Below the pieces are notes generated by a model that saw only the letters and a program-made list of their open reading frames with translations, ran no database searches and was not told where the DNA came from. Source: Globisporangium splendens (lineage: Eukaryota > Oomycota > Peronosporomycetes > Pythiales > Pythiaceae). From it: 64,000 bases of DNA. Where the stretch lies: positions 1 through 64,000 of the forward strand of contig VFIW01000001.1 in the NCBI GenBank assembly GCA_006386115.1, in the 5' to 3' direction. Below, one piece after another: positions 21,619-33,622 of this stretch (the stretch's first letter is position 1; each line of letters begins with the position of its first letter). Position numbers and translations under genes: made by a program.

Positions 21619-23576
21619 TTACCTTCTGCGCTTTCCACAGTGGCTGGTGGGGTCATTTTGCTTGTGTCCTATGTAAAGAGGAGAGAGCAATAATTTAGCT
21701 GCTGACACCCATTTAGGCGACACATGAGTCCTGTCACGTACGTCGTCTTCGCGTGGTACTCCACTACACCCAACAGAGGAGTGTTGACTTATACTTGCCA
21801 TGCGCTTACTCGTCGAATTCATTGTCGTCTTCGCAACCGTCGCCGTCTCGCTGCTTGGTTTCTTCGTCAACGTCCTTTTCGTTTTCGGGGTTGACAGATG
21901 CTTGGCCAAGAGCGACGCATGCTTCTCCAATTCGCGCGCATGTGTGTGCTGCATGATCTTGATCTGTTGGTGCAGCTGCTTCCTCTTAACATCTACTGTG
22001 TCTCTCGCCAGTGTCATATTTGCGAGCTGCTTCTCGATGTCGAGCACTTGTTGCTTTTTCATGTGGAGTTCGTTCGTAAGTCCATGCCTCACCGCAAGTG
22101 TGACGTCGAGATGCTCTTTTTGCTCGTGGTACTTGGTCGTGAACGTTGCGTTCTTCCGCTCGAGCGTTTTCGTCGTTTTCGCGAGCGCAGCCTCCAATTG
22201 ATTCATCGTCTGCTTGTCATTCTTCCGCTGGGTCTCCAGTTGGATGATCTTGTTCTGCGCTGACACGATTCTCATATCCTTTTGATTCTGCCGGATCGCT
22301 AGTTCGTACGCGTGCTCTTGAACAGCAAGCAGCGTGGACTCGACTGTTTTCATCTCAGCTCTCAACGATTCACGAGTCTCGGAAACCAATTGGCGAAGCA
22401 CACCATGTAAGCGATGAACCTCACGTAGGTTGTGCTGGAATCTGGCACGGTTGTGCCTTTCTTCTTGGCGGAACTGGTGGCGCATCCGATCGATGCTGGA
22501 ATGCTGGTCTTCGCGCTCCAGCAGTAATCCATTCATTTGCTGCGTCAAGCCACTCACCTGGTGCTTCAACTGCTCGCAGCGAGACATCCACTCGTGTGCC
22601 TCGTGTTCCAGCTCCGCTTGCTTGGCATCGAAATCGCGTAACGCGTGTTCATATTGCTCTTCCCAATCCGACAAGTATTGGATCTCGTCGCGGTCGCGAC
22701 TTTGCTCAGTCTGGAGAGTCCGGCATTTCGATTCGAGCTGCTTGTTTGCGTCTTGCAATTCTTGGCAAGAGACCACTACTCTCGCATGTTGCGCTTGCAA
22801 CTCCATGTTGCTCTTCATCAGCGACCCGATCTGCTGCTTCCAGAGCTCCGTCTCTTGCATAAACAGCGCTTGCTGATGCTGTAATTCGCTTTCTTTTCTT
22901 TCGTCACTGCCGCCTTTTCCAGCGCGACCTCTTCATCGCGTAGCAGCAATTTCGTGTGATAGCTTCCCTTGACGCTCGCAAGTTGCCGCGCAAACAGGTC
23001 ACTCGATTGCTCGGTTGCTGCGATTTTTTGCTCCAAATCTGAAATGGTCGCACGCGCTGCCTGCAAATCTGTCCGAAGTTTGTCCTTGCCCTGCTCCAAT
23101 TGGGTCACTTTCGCCTCCATTGCGGCCAGTGCCTCCGCATCCGCTTTCGCTTTTTCTCGAGCTTCACTTGCTTCTGCTTCCCGCTCAGCAGCAGCAGTCT
23201 CCGCTAGCGCTACCAAGCGCATTGCTTCTGCAGATGGCATCGTGACGGATGAAGCACGCGATGCAGGCTCAGAAGGACGCTTCGTTCTCGACTTCCTGCA
23301 CAACATTGGAGAACAACATAAGCGAGAAGCACATGGTGGAACTGAGAATGTAGGCCACCAGGTGCATACTTGACAGACATAGACGCCGAGCGCGCTCTTG
23401 GACTTCGAGCGATCTGCGATCACAATGCTAATCAGTCGACGATTTGGTTCCCTCATCATCAACTTGCACAACGACCTGTTTTTACTTACCGTTCGAGTTG
23501 GTGGCAACGGCATTGGCGCTGGGTTAATGCGAGACGACAGATCCAAGCGAAACTCCACTCTAGATGGGTCAAACAT
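21619..23576 (-). CDS. Long coiled-coil protein (one frame break)
   Basis: Two overlapping minus-strand frames encode one continuous coiled coil. The first runs from the ATG at 23240 (MPSAEAMRLVALAETAA) with heptad-rich Ala/Glu/Lys sequence to about 22900. The second starts upstream of MQETELWKQQIG (22860) and runs to 21619, with repeated EQL, LQ and EL heptads and a basic Ser/Thr-rich tail (KTKRTLTKKPSS). The switch between frames falls in an A-rich stretch (gaaagaaaagaaagc, near 22900-22905); a one-base indel would give KESELQHQQALFMQETEL and restore a single protein. A likely first exon is 23576-23490, encoding MFDPSRVEF through PPTRT and ending at a perfect GTAAGT donor; its acceptor is not resolved. 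Structural or cytoskeletal roles are common for such proteins, but nothing specific can be assigned. Confidence 0.6.
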
Positions 23577-24065
23577 CCAAGAGAATGAACACACATACCA
23601 ACATCGGCATTAACATCACATTTTTACCAGTTTTCTCAAGGCTAAATGCTATGAAAGCGACAAGCACATACCCTTTCGATGGCTTTGGGGCGCCGATATG
23701 GCGATCCTCGTCGCCTTCCTCGAGAAACGCAAACACCTAGTGGTCGTCCACATCGTCAAAGTTGATCTCACTGCTGGGGATCGACTCGGTTCGTGACGGG
23801 CGACGGATCATGGTCTCTCCACCCCTGCACAAATTCAGCAATTGCTGGACACTAGCTCACGCTTTGGCAGTGATGCTTTGGTTCTGACGTGGCGAGGAAC
23901 CTAATATCGTTCGTTGCTGGACTGGCGCAGAGCGTATAAGATGGTCGTCGACACGCGCCGCTGCTTCGAGATTGTGAAACCACCCGCTGTATTTATAAAA
24001 AATGGATAGAATAGCCCGTACCTGCTGAAAAATGGCTGCTTCCAAATGCCTTTTCCTCTGTAAAT
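23577..24065. other. Intergenic spacer
   Basis: About 490 bases between the 3' end of the SUN-domain gene and the 5' end of the coiled-coil gene. It would contain the coiled-coil gene's promoter. I see no gene in it. Confidence 0.4.
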
Positions 24066-26972
24066 TTACTTGACGATCCGCTGAATTGTCGGTCCATACG
24101 TCAGCGACGACGTGCGCGACTTCTTCGTGCGGTGGCGACGATACTTTTGCGGACCGTCCACCATGTCGCTCATGAGCGTCTTGCGCTCGATGGCCGAGTC
24201 GTCCCAGGACGAACCAAACTGCTGTTTGCGATTCACACGCAGACTCCCAGCACCACCGACATCACTGCTCGGCGTCGACGCACCAGAAGCAGCAACTCTG
24301 GTTTTTTGTTTGGTGGTCTCGTCCTGCGCACTCGACGCTTGATTCTCCATTCGCCAGAACCACTCGCGATGATCCGCACGCTCCTTGCATGCCGCCACAC
24401 AGCGAAAGAGGAGTCGAAGCAGGTAGAAGGTGATGATGAACGCCGAGAGCACGAGCGCGCACAGAATGCCTGCCTTCATCGTCGTGATCACCTCGCGGAC
24501 CACAAGCATTTCATTCTTCACACAAATCAAGGGACACGAGAGAATGGTGAGATAAACATGTGCCAACGGCGAACAGCGCAACTCGCAACACAAATCGCAA
24601 TGCGTACGTACCCAGAGCGCAATGTTCTCACGCTGCAGTTCTTCCAGGATGCGTCCATACCGATCCAAGGTGCTATCCTTCCCAGAGAGCTCTTTCGTCA
24701 CGGTGCCTTTCTGCAGTATTCAAAGAGAAAACCATACCAGCTTCAGTGCTCAAATTCAAAGGACACTTGTGTCTGGATACAACCAAGCTCACCAGATCTG
24801 TCAGCAACGTGCGGATATCCTTCAGCTGCTCCGTCAGCGCGTCTTGCTTCATCTAGAGACGTTGCAAGCAAACAGAGAGACTTAGGCACGCATCTCCTCA
24901 CTGACTGCCATCTTTTGCGTATATCACTCACCTGTAAGTCGCGGGTAGCAGCACGCTGTTGCTGCTGAAACTCTTCCATTTGCCTGCCGAAAACGCTTTG
25001 ATTCAACTCCAGTGCTTGAACTGATAGCAAACAGAATAAAATCACTGAGTGACTACAACACAACACAACCAACCAGCTGACGACTTACTTTTCTTGGTAA
25101 TGCGAACGAAGATGCTCTCCAAACGACCCAGTCCTTGTGGCGGAGCACCAGAATTGACACTCGCGACGGGCAATGGCGGAGACACCGACGCTGTCGCTGG
25201 GGCAGCCGTCTTGTTCGCCTTTGCGTCTTCCCCATCTGCACTCGTCGTTCCTGGGGACGAGCTATTCGTCCCTGGACGAGGCGGTTCGTTCACAGAGCCA
25301 CGACCTGCAGCGTCCTCGCCTTGCTCTTTTCGCTCCGTCGGTGTCGTGTGATGATCTAGTCCAGCAAGAACAGCATCCGCTTCGGCCAGCAGGCTGGCAT
25401 GGTCATCAAATTGATCCAGGCTGCACATATCGTGGTTGCGATGGTACTGGAGCCGCTGCTTGTCATCGTACATTGCAGTGGCATCGACGAGCCTTTTCCC
25501 CATTTGGCAGTGTCCCGTTCCGACAAGATCGTCACCAGGAGGTGCGGAAGAAGCATCTGCTGCTGGTGGTGGAAGCGACGATGACGGATCTACAGCTAGC
25601 GTGTCAGGAAGCACCGTCTCGGCATCGATACTTTTCTCTAACTGCGAGATCACTTGCGTGAACGTTCGGCCAAAGACCCTATCAGATACAACACGAAGAC
25701 ACAATCAGCACGCGCCTGGGAGCCACTTTCTCATGCACACAGCCACACAAACGTACTTGAGCTGACTGAGCGTGCAGTAATACTCGGAGCCGTAGTGCGA
25801 GAAGAACCGCAGCTTGATGTACCGGACGTGATACTGCGAGTCCAAGTGGAACACTTGCTCGCCGTTCGAGTACGCCGCTGTGAAGTTTCCCAGCACAAAC
25901 CACGTATCCGTCGGGTAATTGACACTCCCCAACACGATGAAGTCCTTGACGGGCGACGAAAACTTCTCGTAGTTGGCGATCGCGATCGCGTCGGCGTGCA
26001 CGTCCTCCGAGAGACTCACGACGACCCACTTGCGCGTCTTCTCGCACGGGATCAACATGTACCGGTCCTTGTCGGGCACCAGCAGGTTCGTCGGGCTCTT
26101 GGTCTCGGGCGACGAGTCCAGGATCGTCGCGCCGGCGTCCAGCGACGCGTAGTTCTGGCGCCGCCCGCCGCTGTCCTTGTCCTCGATCTCAAACAGACTC
26201 GACGGCAGATCGATACTCTCGAAGTCATCTTCAATGTAGTCACCACGGATGCTCACGCCGCCTCGTCCCTAGTTAAACATTCAATGAGAAATTCAACCAT
26301 ATTAGACAGCTTGCCAGGACAAAGACGCATGCACACCATGCCATTCTGTACCTCGTCAGCTTGCAACTCGGTCACTTGCACGGGCTTGGCAGCAGCACCT
26401 GGAGCGTTGTGAGAAGTACCAGTCGAAGCAAGCGTTCCATCGACGTTGATGATCTTTTCCGCCGGTGCATCTCTCATGGGATCTTGTCCAGAGACGTCGC
26501 CTTTCGCAGCGCTGTCTGCTTCCACAACACGTGGCACAGTAGTCGATGCCCCAACGGCTTGCCCTTCGCGCTCAGAGACACCGCTCCCACTACGCGATCC
26601 AGCACCGTGTCCTACCGTATTAATCTTGAAAGCAGCATCAGTACCGCCTTCAATCCCAGGCGCAGCAGTTTGACTTGCAGTAGTGTGGACCGGTGCACTG
26701 CCCGACGGCAACACATGCGCTGTATCAATGACCCCAGCACCAACGGCCGCAGCGCCAGCAGAAGGAGATGACGGAGGTAGCGGTGGCGGTCGTGCACCAG
26801 CACCAGTGGCTGGGGTCTTTGAAGTCGTTGAGCTCGATTTCGCGGCACCACCTGCGGAAAACGAAGCAGCCACGTTCGCGGTGCTGGTTGGCGCGCTCGC
26901 AGTCGACGCGTCGTCGGGTGTCACGATGCCCTGGCTACAGAGCGGGATGCAACTCAGAAGCAGAACGGCCAT
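24066..26972 (-). CDS. SUN-domain membrane protein of the SUCO/Slp1 type, seven exons
   Basis: Proposed exons (minus strand): 26972-26352, 26268-25757, 25678-25089, 25020-24932, 24852-24793, 24710-24612, 24515-24066. All introns are GT-AG, 68-96 nt, and the phases join to give one 806-aa frame. The start MAVLLLSCIPLCS looks like a signal peptide. A long Ser/Thr/Ala-rich luminal region follows, then the SUN domain in exon 2 (about residues 207-378), with NYASLDAGATIL, RYMLIPCEK, VVVSLSEDV, YPTDTWFVLG and VRYIKLRFFSHYGSEYYC. These match the mid-protein SUN domain of SUCO/Slp1 proteins rather than classical nuclear-envelope SUN proteins. A Pro/Ser/Thr-rich linker, a heptad-like stretch and one late TM segment (ALVLSAFIITFYLL) with a basic cytoplasmic tail follow. 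Slp1-type proteins act at the ER in membrane-protein folding and stability; that role is inferred from family. Confidence 0.88.
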
Positions 26973-29262
26973 CCATATAGTGAGCGCCCTCGTGCGCTGC
27001 TGCTTCGGCGCATTTTCATTTCGACGCGTGCTTTCTTGGTTTTTGTTCTTTCGCTTTTGGGATGGGGTTTTCTTGGATGTTTGTAACGAGTCATCAATCC
27101 ATCATCGGGTAATTGTTTAGTGTGTCGCAAGAGCACAGCGTTAATTGAGGAAATGATGCCCAAAATGTTCGTAAATAACAGCATACATCTAAATTGATAA
27201 TGCGCGGTATATTGTGCAAGTATATCGATTTGCTAAAGTTATAGTACCGAACCGCTGTCGGTTTATGGTCCGAACTGTAAAAACGGGGATGACCGTGTGC
27301 TGCATAAAGAACGTGTTTAATTATTGTTTGCTATGGACACTGTACTTTTCGCACTTACGGTACTGCACACAGCACAATGCAGTGAAGCTGCCAAGTTTCA
27401 AGTTTCGGGTGGTCGTATGGAGACATGTATGGGAGCAATTTGGTTGGCTGGAACAGAAATTCCAACAATAATTCTTGAACCAACCGACACTTAATGTCAG
27501 ATCAGACACAGAAACCCCAACGAATCCAGAAGTTTTCTTTTCTGTGCATTCAGATCAGATCTTCTGCACTGTTGAATGGCTGTCAGCAAATGGCTTCTAG
27601 TAGCCATTTGTAGTAGCAAATCAGCCGACTCTCGGCCTCTACACGCTTTCTTTGAAGTCTTTTGCATTCAGGTACACCAATAGGGTGAGCTGAGCTCACT
27701 TCGCTCTTTTGAAGAATCGAGAAGTGCCGTTTCTAACTGAGCACTCATCCATCTGGTCCTCGTTTGTCTAGGGTGCTGTGCTGGCGCTGTGAGCATGCAT
27801 CCTCGTTCACCAATGACAGCGCACCGTCTATTCTTTTCTTTCGAGAGTCCCATTTGTAAATCCTCCCTCACTTCACGTCGCCAGGTGTTTAAAAAATCGG
27901 AGCTGCACCTCTTCCTGTGGATCTGATTGATGCGATTCCTCATCTCGCGCCCCTCTCGCTCGCGTAACCGCTTTGGCTACGCTTTCCGTTTCCCGAGAGT
28001 TCCCACTGTGCGAGCGCCTGCAATGGGTCGACGCGCAGTGACGCCAGTCCGAAATGGTCCCTATTTCGGCCACGCTTGCGGGCAACAAACCAGCCGAAAG
28101 AGGGAGGAGGCGACGGCAGCAGAAAAGACAGAGTGTGCGATTTGGGCAAGTGGAGTCCAGACAAAGCAGCCACCCGCGCCAACAGATCCAGTCTCTTCTC
28201 GCGCTTGCTGCTTGCCTGCTTGCTTGCCTGCCTGCCTGCCTGCCTTACTTGACTGGATTGACTGCCTGCGTGTCATGGCGTGCGAGGCGGACTGGCAGAA
28301 AGAGCGCTTTCCCATTGACACGCACGCCAGAAAGCACGTCCCTCTCGCTCGCTGCACTGCAATTAGACTGGAGTTGGGTCCATCGAGCAACCTGTCGATC
28401 AGAGAGAAGCGCCGGGCGATTGGATAAATGGATGGATACTTGAAGGAAAGGAGGAATGGATGGCGGCTTTGCGCGAGCGTTTCGTTCCAGATTTGCTTCA
28501 AGCCGGATCGCAAATCTGGGGAACGCTTTTGGCTGCCAGCCCATAGATTTGTTTGCATTCTCATGGCATTTTTTGGTGGCTGGTTTGCTTCTACGAGCTT
28601 GCTAATATTTACTAACACTTGTGGTTACTATGCGGAAAAGAAACGGAGCAGCGCGATCTTTTCTCTGTATCCAAGTCGCTGCTGCTGCCTGGTGTTTTTT
28701 TGTTTCTGTGATTTTTTGATGGGGGCGAGCCATAGAAATGCGCACAAACGCTAATGCATGAGCTAATTGGGTGTCGCAGCCGCACGAAACGAGGCAAAAG
28801 TGCAGGTTGAGTCGCTCGCCGACACGAACGCTGGGAAAAAGGATACAGCTGGCTGCACGCGAGCATGCGCTATTTATTGCTTGCGGAAATGCAAATGCAC
28901 ATCGAGTCGTAATGACGATATGCTAATGGAGTTGCGTGATTACTGAGCTGTAAATGGAGACATGCAATAGATATGGAGGCGTTCGTTGTTGAACCAATAG
29001 ATCGGTTGTGGATGTCGCTGAACGAAGCTGCAGCATGGAAACGACCGAGTTGCAGAATCAATGGAGTTGCGGTGGTTGTTGTGGAACCAATAATTGACCA
29101 CTTGTGCGTGTGATGTTCATCGGACAATAAATTAATCTTGCTTTTTACAACTATGTCCTGCAAGCTGCGCTGTTCGCACAGGAGTCAGTGCTTGCGCTCC
29201 TTCGGTTCGTGTGTGTGTCTCTCTCTATCCGTAACTATTAACATATCTTGTGCTTTGCCGAT
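26973..29262. other. Gene-poor region with a tetranucleotide repeat
   Basis: About 2.3 kb between the divergent-looking SUN gene start and the 3' end of the START-like gene. It contains the TGCC/TGCT repeat at 28210-28246. Short open frames on both strands have no conserved look and overlap one another. I find no RNA gene. Confidence 0.45.
28210..28246. repeat. TGCC/TGCT tetranucleotide repeat
   Basis: Successive tgcc and tgct units form a short imperfect tetranucleotide microsatellite. Confidence 0.8.
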
Positions 29263-30630
29263 TTAAATATGGAACACGGGACCAACAACCTGGTTCTCCC
29301 ACTTCATGTGCGAGCACACCATCTCCGTGGCCATCGCCTCGGCCTCTTCTCGCGAAGGGTACGCGAACTGACCGCACGAAGAGATCGCGAACGCGCCATC
29401 GGACTTGGCCTCGTGGATCTGCCACATGCTGCAGTCCATCCATCGCACGTTCTCGCTCGACGAAGCCGCCGGGTTCATCGAGCACAGTCCGATCAGCACG
29501 CGATTGTCCGAGAGCTCCACATGGTACGACACCGCAAGCACACGGTCAACTCGCGTCGCATCCTTGCTGGTCACGTCGTACAGCACCACCGCTGCATTTG
29601 CCGACAGCTTCTTCAGCACCCGCACCTTCGCCGAGCCGCAGACCACACGTGAGAGCTGCTCCGAGGAGCTCATGCACTCCCGGGTCTTACGCATGATGTC
29701 GCGCATGCTGGCAGACTTGCACTCCTTCTCGAACGAGTACGAGACCGTGTGGCTCTCGTTGATCGCACTCTTGTGAGCCCAGCCCATGATTTCCTTGGCG
29801 TCGCCTGCAACGGAGAAGTCTGTCGCGCGCTTCGTAGCTTCCGTGATAGCATCGGCACAAGCTTGCTCGTTCACGGAGGCAACGATCTTTTCAGCGTCGT
29901 TCAGCTCACCACTCATATGGTCCATGAACGACGCGCTCTGCTGGGTGGTGCTCGTCGTTTCCTTGACCAATTGCGCGTTCATCTTCGACAGACCTTGCGT
30001 GATGCGCTGAAGCTTCTCAATCGCGTGCACGAGCTTGACCTTTCCGACGTTCACAGCAGAGTCTTCCGAGCCGCCGTTCAAGCGGTGGCAGCGCGTGTAG
30101 TACATCTTGGTCAAAGCTTCGACTTTCGAGCGCAGCGTGATCAAAGTCTTTTCCGCGTCCGCGTTCGCACGCTCGATCGGGCTAGGCGATGCAGGTCGAG
30201 GAGCACCAGCCTTGACCTTCTTCGTCTCCTCCGATTTCACCGGGGAACTCTGGAACGGGTCAATCGCTTCCAAGTAGAACGCCTCCATGGCATCCTTCTC
30301 GTCGAACAGGAACTGGTTCAAGAACGTCGCATCCGAGCCGATCGGCGAGAGCAGGACGCTGGTGGCGTCGTCCGCGCTGAGCATCAACTCGTCGGCCTTC
30401 AGCGCCAAACCACCGTCCGTGATCGAGATGTCGCTGATCTGGAAGTCCTTCTCGGAGATCATGGCGTCGTCCACGATGATCTTGAGCGGCTCCATCGCGA
30501 TCGCCGCGCCGTTGCCATTCAGGAACATCTCCTGGATCATCGAGATCTCCTCGTTCGTGAACACGGACGCGTCAGACGACGACGCGCCAGCAGAAGCGGT
30601 CGTTGGGGTTATCATCTCCACAAAGCTCAT
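29263..30630 (-). CDS. 455-aa START-like protein, oomycete-type
   Basis: One open frame from an ATG at 30630. The N-terminal third is acidic and low in complexity (TNEEISMIQEMF, DDAMISEKDFQI), followed by a Pro/Ser linker and a short helical segment (ADAEKTLITLRSKVEALTKM, about residues 155-175) where related regulators carry a bZIP. The C-terminal ~200 residues look like a START-type lipid-binding fold of the kind abundant in oomycetes: VRVLKKLSANAAVVLYDV, VDRVLAVSYHVEL and VRWMDCSMWQI. No classical basic DNA-binding region is visible. It is probably a paralogue of the type seen at 54688-56308 that lacks a bZIP. A link to the oomycete mating-specific M96-like family is possible from overall character but is not proven here. 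The upstream region carries CT and TTCC repeats. Confidence 0.7.
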   Translation of the reverse strand: MSFVEMITPTTASAGASSSDASVFTNEEISMIQEMFLNGNGAAIAMEPLKIIVDDAMISEKDFQISDISITDGGLALKADELMLSADDATSVLLSPIGSDATFLNQFLFDEKDAMEAFYLEAIDPFQSSPVKSEETKKVKAGAPRPASPSPIERANADAEKTLITLRSKVEALTKMYYTRCHRLNGGSEDSAVNVGKVKLVHAIEKLQRITQGLSKMNAQLVKETTSTTQQSASFMDHMSGELNDAEKIVASVNEQACADAITEATKRATDFSVAGDAKEIMGWAHKSAINESHTVSYSFEKECKSASMRDIMRKTRECMSSSEQLSRVVCGSAKVRVLKKLSANAAVVLYDVTSKDATRVDRVLAVSYHVELSDNRVLIGLCSMNPAASSSENVRWMDCSMWQIHEAKSDGAFAISSCGQFAYPSREEAEAMATEMVCSHMKWENQVVGPVFHI

Positions 30631-30839
30631 GGTGTGTGTTTATGTATGTGTATACACGCAGGTCGCAGCGCGCACTTGTGCTCGGCTGTGCAAAATACCA
30701 ACTGCAGCAGCGATTGTGCGCGGCGGCGGATGCAGCAGCTCTTGAAAGAAGAGTGAGCGCGTCTCTCTCTCTCTCACTTTCAAATGGTGATACAGAGTAC
30801 GGTACGGTCCATCCCCATGTGCTGCTCTTTCTCTGCGCT

Positions 30840-30862
30840 CCCTTCCTTCCTTCCTTCCTTTC
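30840..30862. repeat. TTCC microsatellite upstream of the START-like gene
   Basis: A run of ccttccttcc units about 210 bases upstream of the start codon at 30630; on the coding strand it is a purine-rich GGAA tract. Confidence 0.8.
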
Positions 30863-33610
30863 ACCTTTCCTTCCTCCTTCCAGCTGGCGACTCCTCTCTG
30901 TCATCCAAATGCCACTCACCCCGTCACTCGCCCATGGAACATTAACGGGACGGAGAGCGATGGTGCGCGGGTAGACGGGCCAGACGAGTGAGTGTGTGAG
31001 TGCGCGTGTGTTTGGAGGAACGCCGGACGCTCGCTGTTCTGTTTGCCTCGCGTCGAAAAAAACAAGGAGCTCTTCGCTTTTCTTCCTTCCGTCCAAAACG
31101 CTACTTTCTATTTATCTGCCCAAACATTCTTGTGTTTTTGTTTTTTGTCTAAACCGCAGCAGCGTCAATAGAAACGATGCGCAAAGTGCATGTGCAAATA
31201 GCACTGCGCCGACAGTGACGACGACGAAATGTATCATGAAAGGTGGGAGAACGCAGAGCGTGTTTATTCGACCAAGAGAGAGAGAGATACAGTGTTGGCC
31301 TCAACACTTTCGGAGAGACTGTGAACGAAAGCCCGAATTTTCTGGTGCGCTGCTTTGTCAAGGCCAGGCTTGTGAAGGCACAGAACGTGAGTGGATGAAA
31401 CGTTTCCACACTTCTACACGCTGGCCGTTTCAAGCAATCCTGTCGTGTCGTACAGTATGCTTGCTTTGGTGTGAGGCAGGCAGCAAGTCGTCGGGAGCTT
31501 GAGACGAACGGCGAGGACGCTCACGAGACGCATGATCTCTCTCAGATGAAAACGGGAAAGTCGAGCGCACGTACGTGTCACCGGTCGTCGACGTGCGCTC
31601 CCTCATTCGCTCGCTCTTCTGACCGATCGTACTGTACTGTAGGTATCAATGCAGCATCGCTGTTGACTGCACAAGTCGAACCCAGAATTGAACCAATTGC
31701 CAGAGTGAATGTGCCACAAAGTGGCGTGAACACAGTTGCATCGTCGCTTGATCCGTTGACAAAGTGCGTGTACTCGAGCAGAGTCCCACTGTCTACCCGA
31801 GAGTGGGTCACCTCAGTCGGCTCTCTCTTTACGGCGAAGGAAACAACATCGGCAGAGCAAGAATGGACGAGTCAAACGTTGAAGCTGCGAGTACAAACTG
31901 ACAAAAGTGGGGGCGTTCACTGCAGCGTCCAACTTTGGTTTCATTTGCAAAAATCGAACGTTTCAGGATCTCAGATCGAAACCAATAGGGCATCTCCAAG
32001 TGTAAAAAAAGCAACCAAAGTCCCCATTCCGTCATTTTCCACCGACTCGGTACATCTGTGCCGTACCATATGGTAATACAAGTGACGTGATGAGATTAGC
32101 CTGGAGGGATATCAGAAGCGCTGTTTGGCATGTTGAATTTCTTGTCGAGACTCTCCGTCAAAAAGCCACGACGTGGAGCTCAGCCCACTCACCTGTCACC
32201 GTTTTGCAGAAAGGCAACCCCACTTACATGGCGAAAAATGCCGTCGCGAACTCGCAAGGCTCACAGCGCTTTTGCGCACGAGTGGCGTACAGTGGGAGTG
32301 AACTTCAGCATGCTCGCTGAGTTGTGGTAAGAACTCGAAATGCATTCACGCCACACAGTAGCAAAGCCAATGGCAGCATGGATGTCCAGTGCGTTTCAGC
32401 ATTCCAAAATGCTTGGATTTTGTAGCCTCAGTAAATAGCTTCGATAATGCAGTTGGTAGGATATTGATACCCGCACTTTAACTGGAGAGGATGGTGTGAC
32501 GTTCACTCCAAGTTAACTGCTCTCGAGATTGCTCATGAGCGTTTCGTCAGCCTAGAGAGTATGTGTGTGCCTTCTAATCACGATCAGGTGGTCTTGAACA
32601 CTGCACAAAGCATCTGAACAAGAAAACGAGATCAGGCGCTCGATGCATGACCAGGTTGTGCTCGCTGAGCGTTTCTTGCAATCGTGCAGACTCGAATTAC
32701 CAGCCGAAACACTGGCCCCTTGAGGCGGACTCGGGGCGAAAGTTACATACACGCAAAATGGTTGCTTCAACGACTCGAAACAACTCAGATACTAAATCAA
32801 CATTACTGAGCGAAAACGGGTCATTTGACTCCTTGGCAAATGAAAAGGGGGATTTTGAGTCTGGAACTAAAATCTCATCGCCGAGCTGGTTGCCAACAAT
32901 ATCAGACCAATCGCTGCACTGTTCATTTGCTGAGGTTATGATACATTTACTCAAGCACACATTGAAAATCGACAATCGTGCTGCAGACACAATATTTGGC
33001 ACTGAATCTGCGAAGTCTTTTTTTTTTTTTCTGAATTGTCTCGGAGCGTGTTTGAGTTACTCGGCCACTTTCGACTAAAAGCAATACCCCTTTCCCATAC
33101 TGTACGAGTTTCGGAATCGGTCAAACAATTCGCGTCAAATATGCTCTGTTTGGTGCAGACCGTGTTCGCGCACAACGCAGTATTGGCAGAATAGCCATTT
33201 CGAAAACGTGATGGTCTCATTCTGAAAGAGACATTTTGCAATCAATGTGTTCGCGCATCCCAAGTCCATTTTTCAACGCTCAGTGTGTCCTCTTTACTAA
33301 CGCAAGCACAGAACGCAGGTTGGTCGAGAAAACGACGTTTCGAAGACTCGAGGGTCGGTGCTATTTTTGAAAAGGATCATTTTGAGCCCAACGCGATGTT
33401 TTGGGATCGTCGTGTTCTTGGAGTCAACTTCGGTCCGAAGCGTCGTTTTCAGCCCCAACTGGTCATTTTGACCTGTGCGCGAAGACGACCTCAGTCTGCT
33501 CAAATGAATGCCTCAAAAGTTAGAGGGATGTTCAATCAGAAAATGATGAGGCGTATCGGCCTTTCTCGTCACAGACTTCCCCTTTTTTGCTTTCTCTCTA
33601 TCTCACTCGG

Positions 33611-33622
33611 ACACACACACAC
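33611..33622. repeat. Short AC microsatellite
   Basis: Six AC units in a row, within the gene-poor region. Confidence 0.7.

Noticed and set aside
24132..24968. 278-codon plus-strand frame
   Set aside because: Antisense to the SUN gene and runs through its introns and exons alike.
29749..30756. 335-codon plus-strand frame
   Set aside because: Antisense to the START-like gene, with Arg/Leu/Val-rich shadow composition and no motif.
31471..32076. 201-codon plus-strand frame in the gene-poor region
   Set aside because: No family motif, no hydrophobic or domain pattern, no splice or promoter context that supports it; left unannotated.
33318..33455. Imperfect inverted repeat around aaaacgacg / cgtcgtttt
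   Set aside because: Arms are short and interrupted and the spacer is large; not convincing as a MITE or hairpin RNA.
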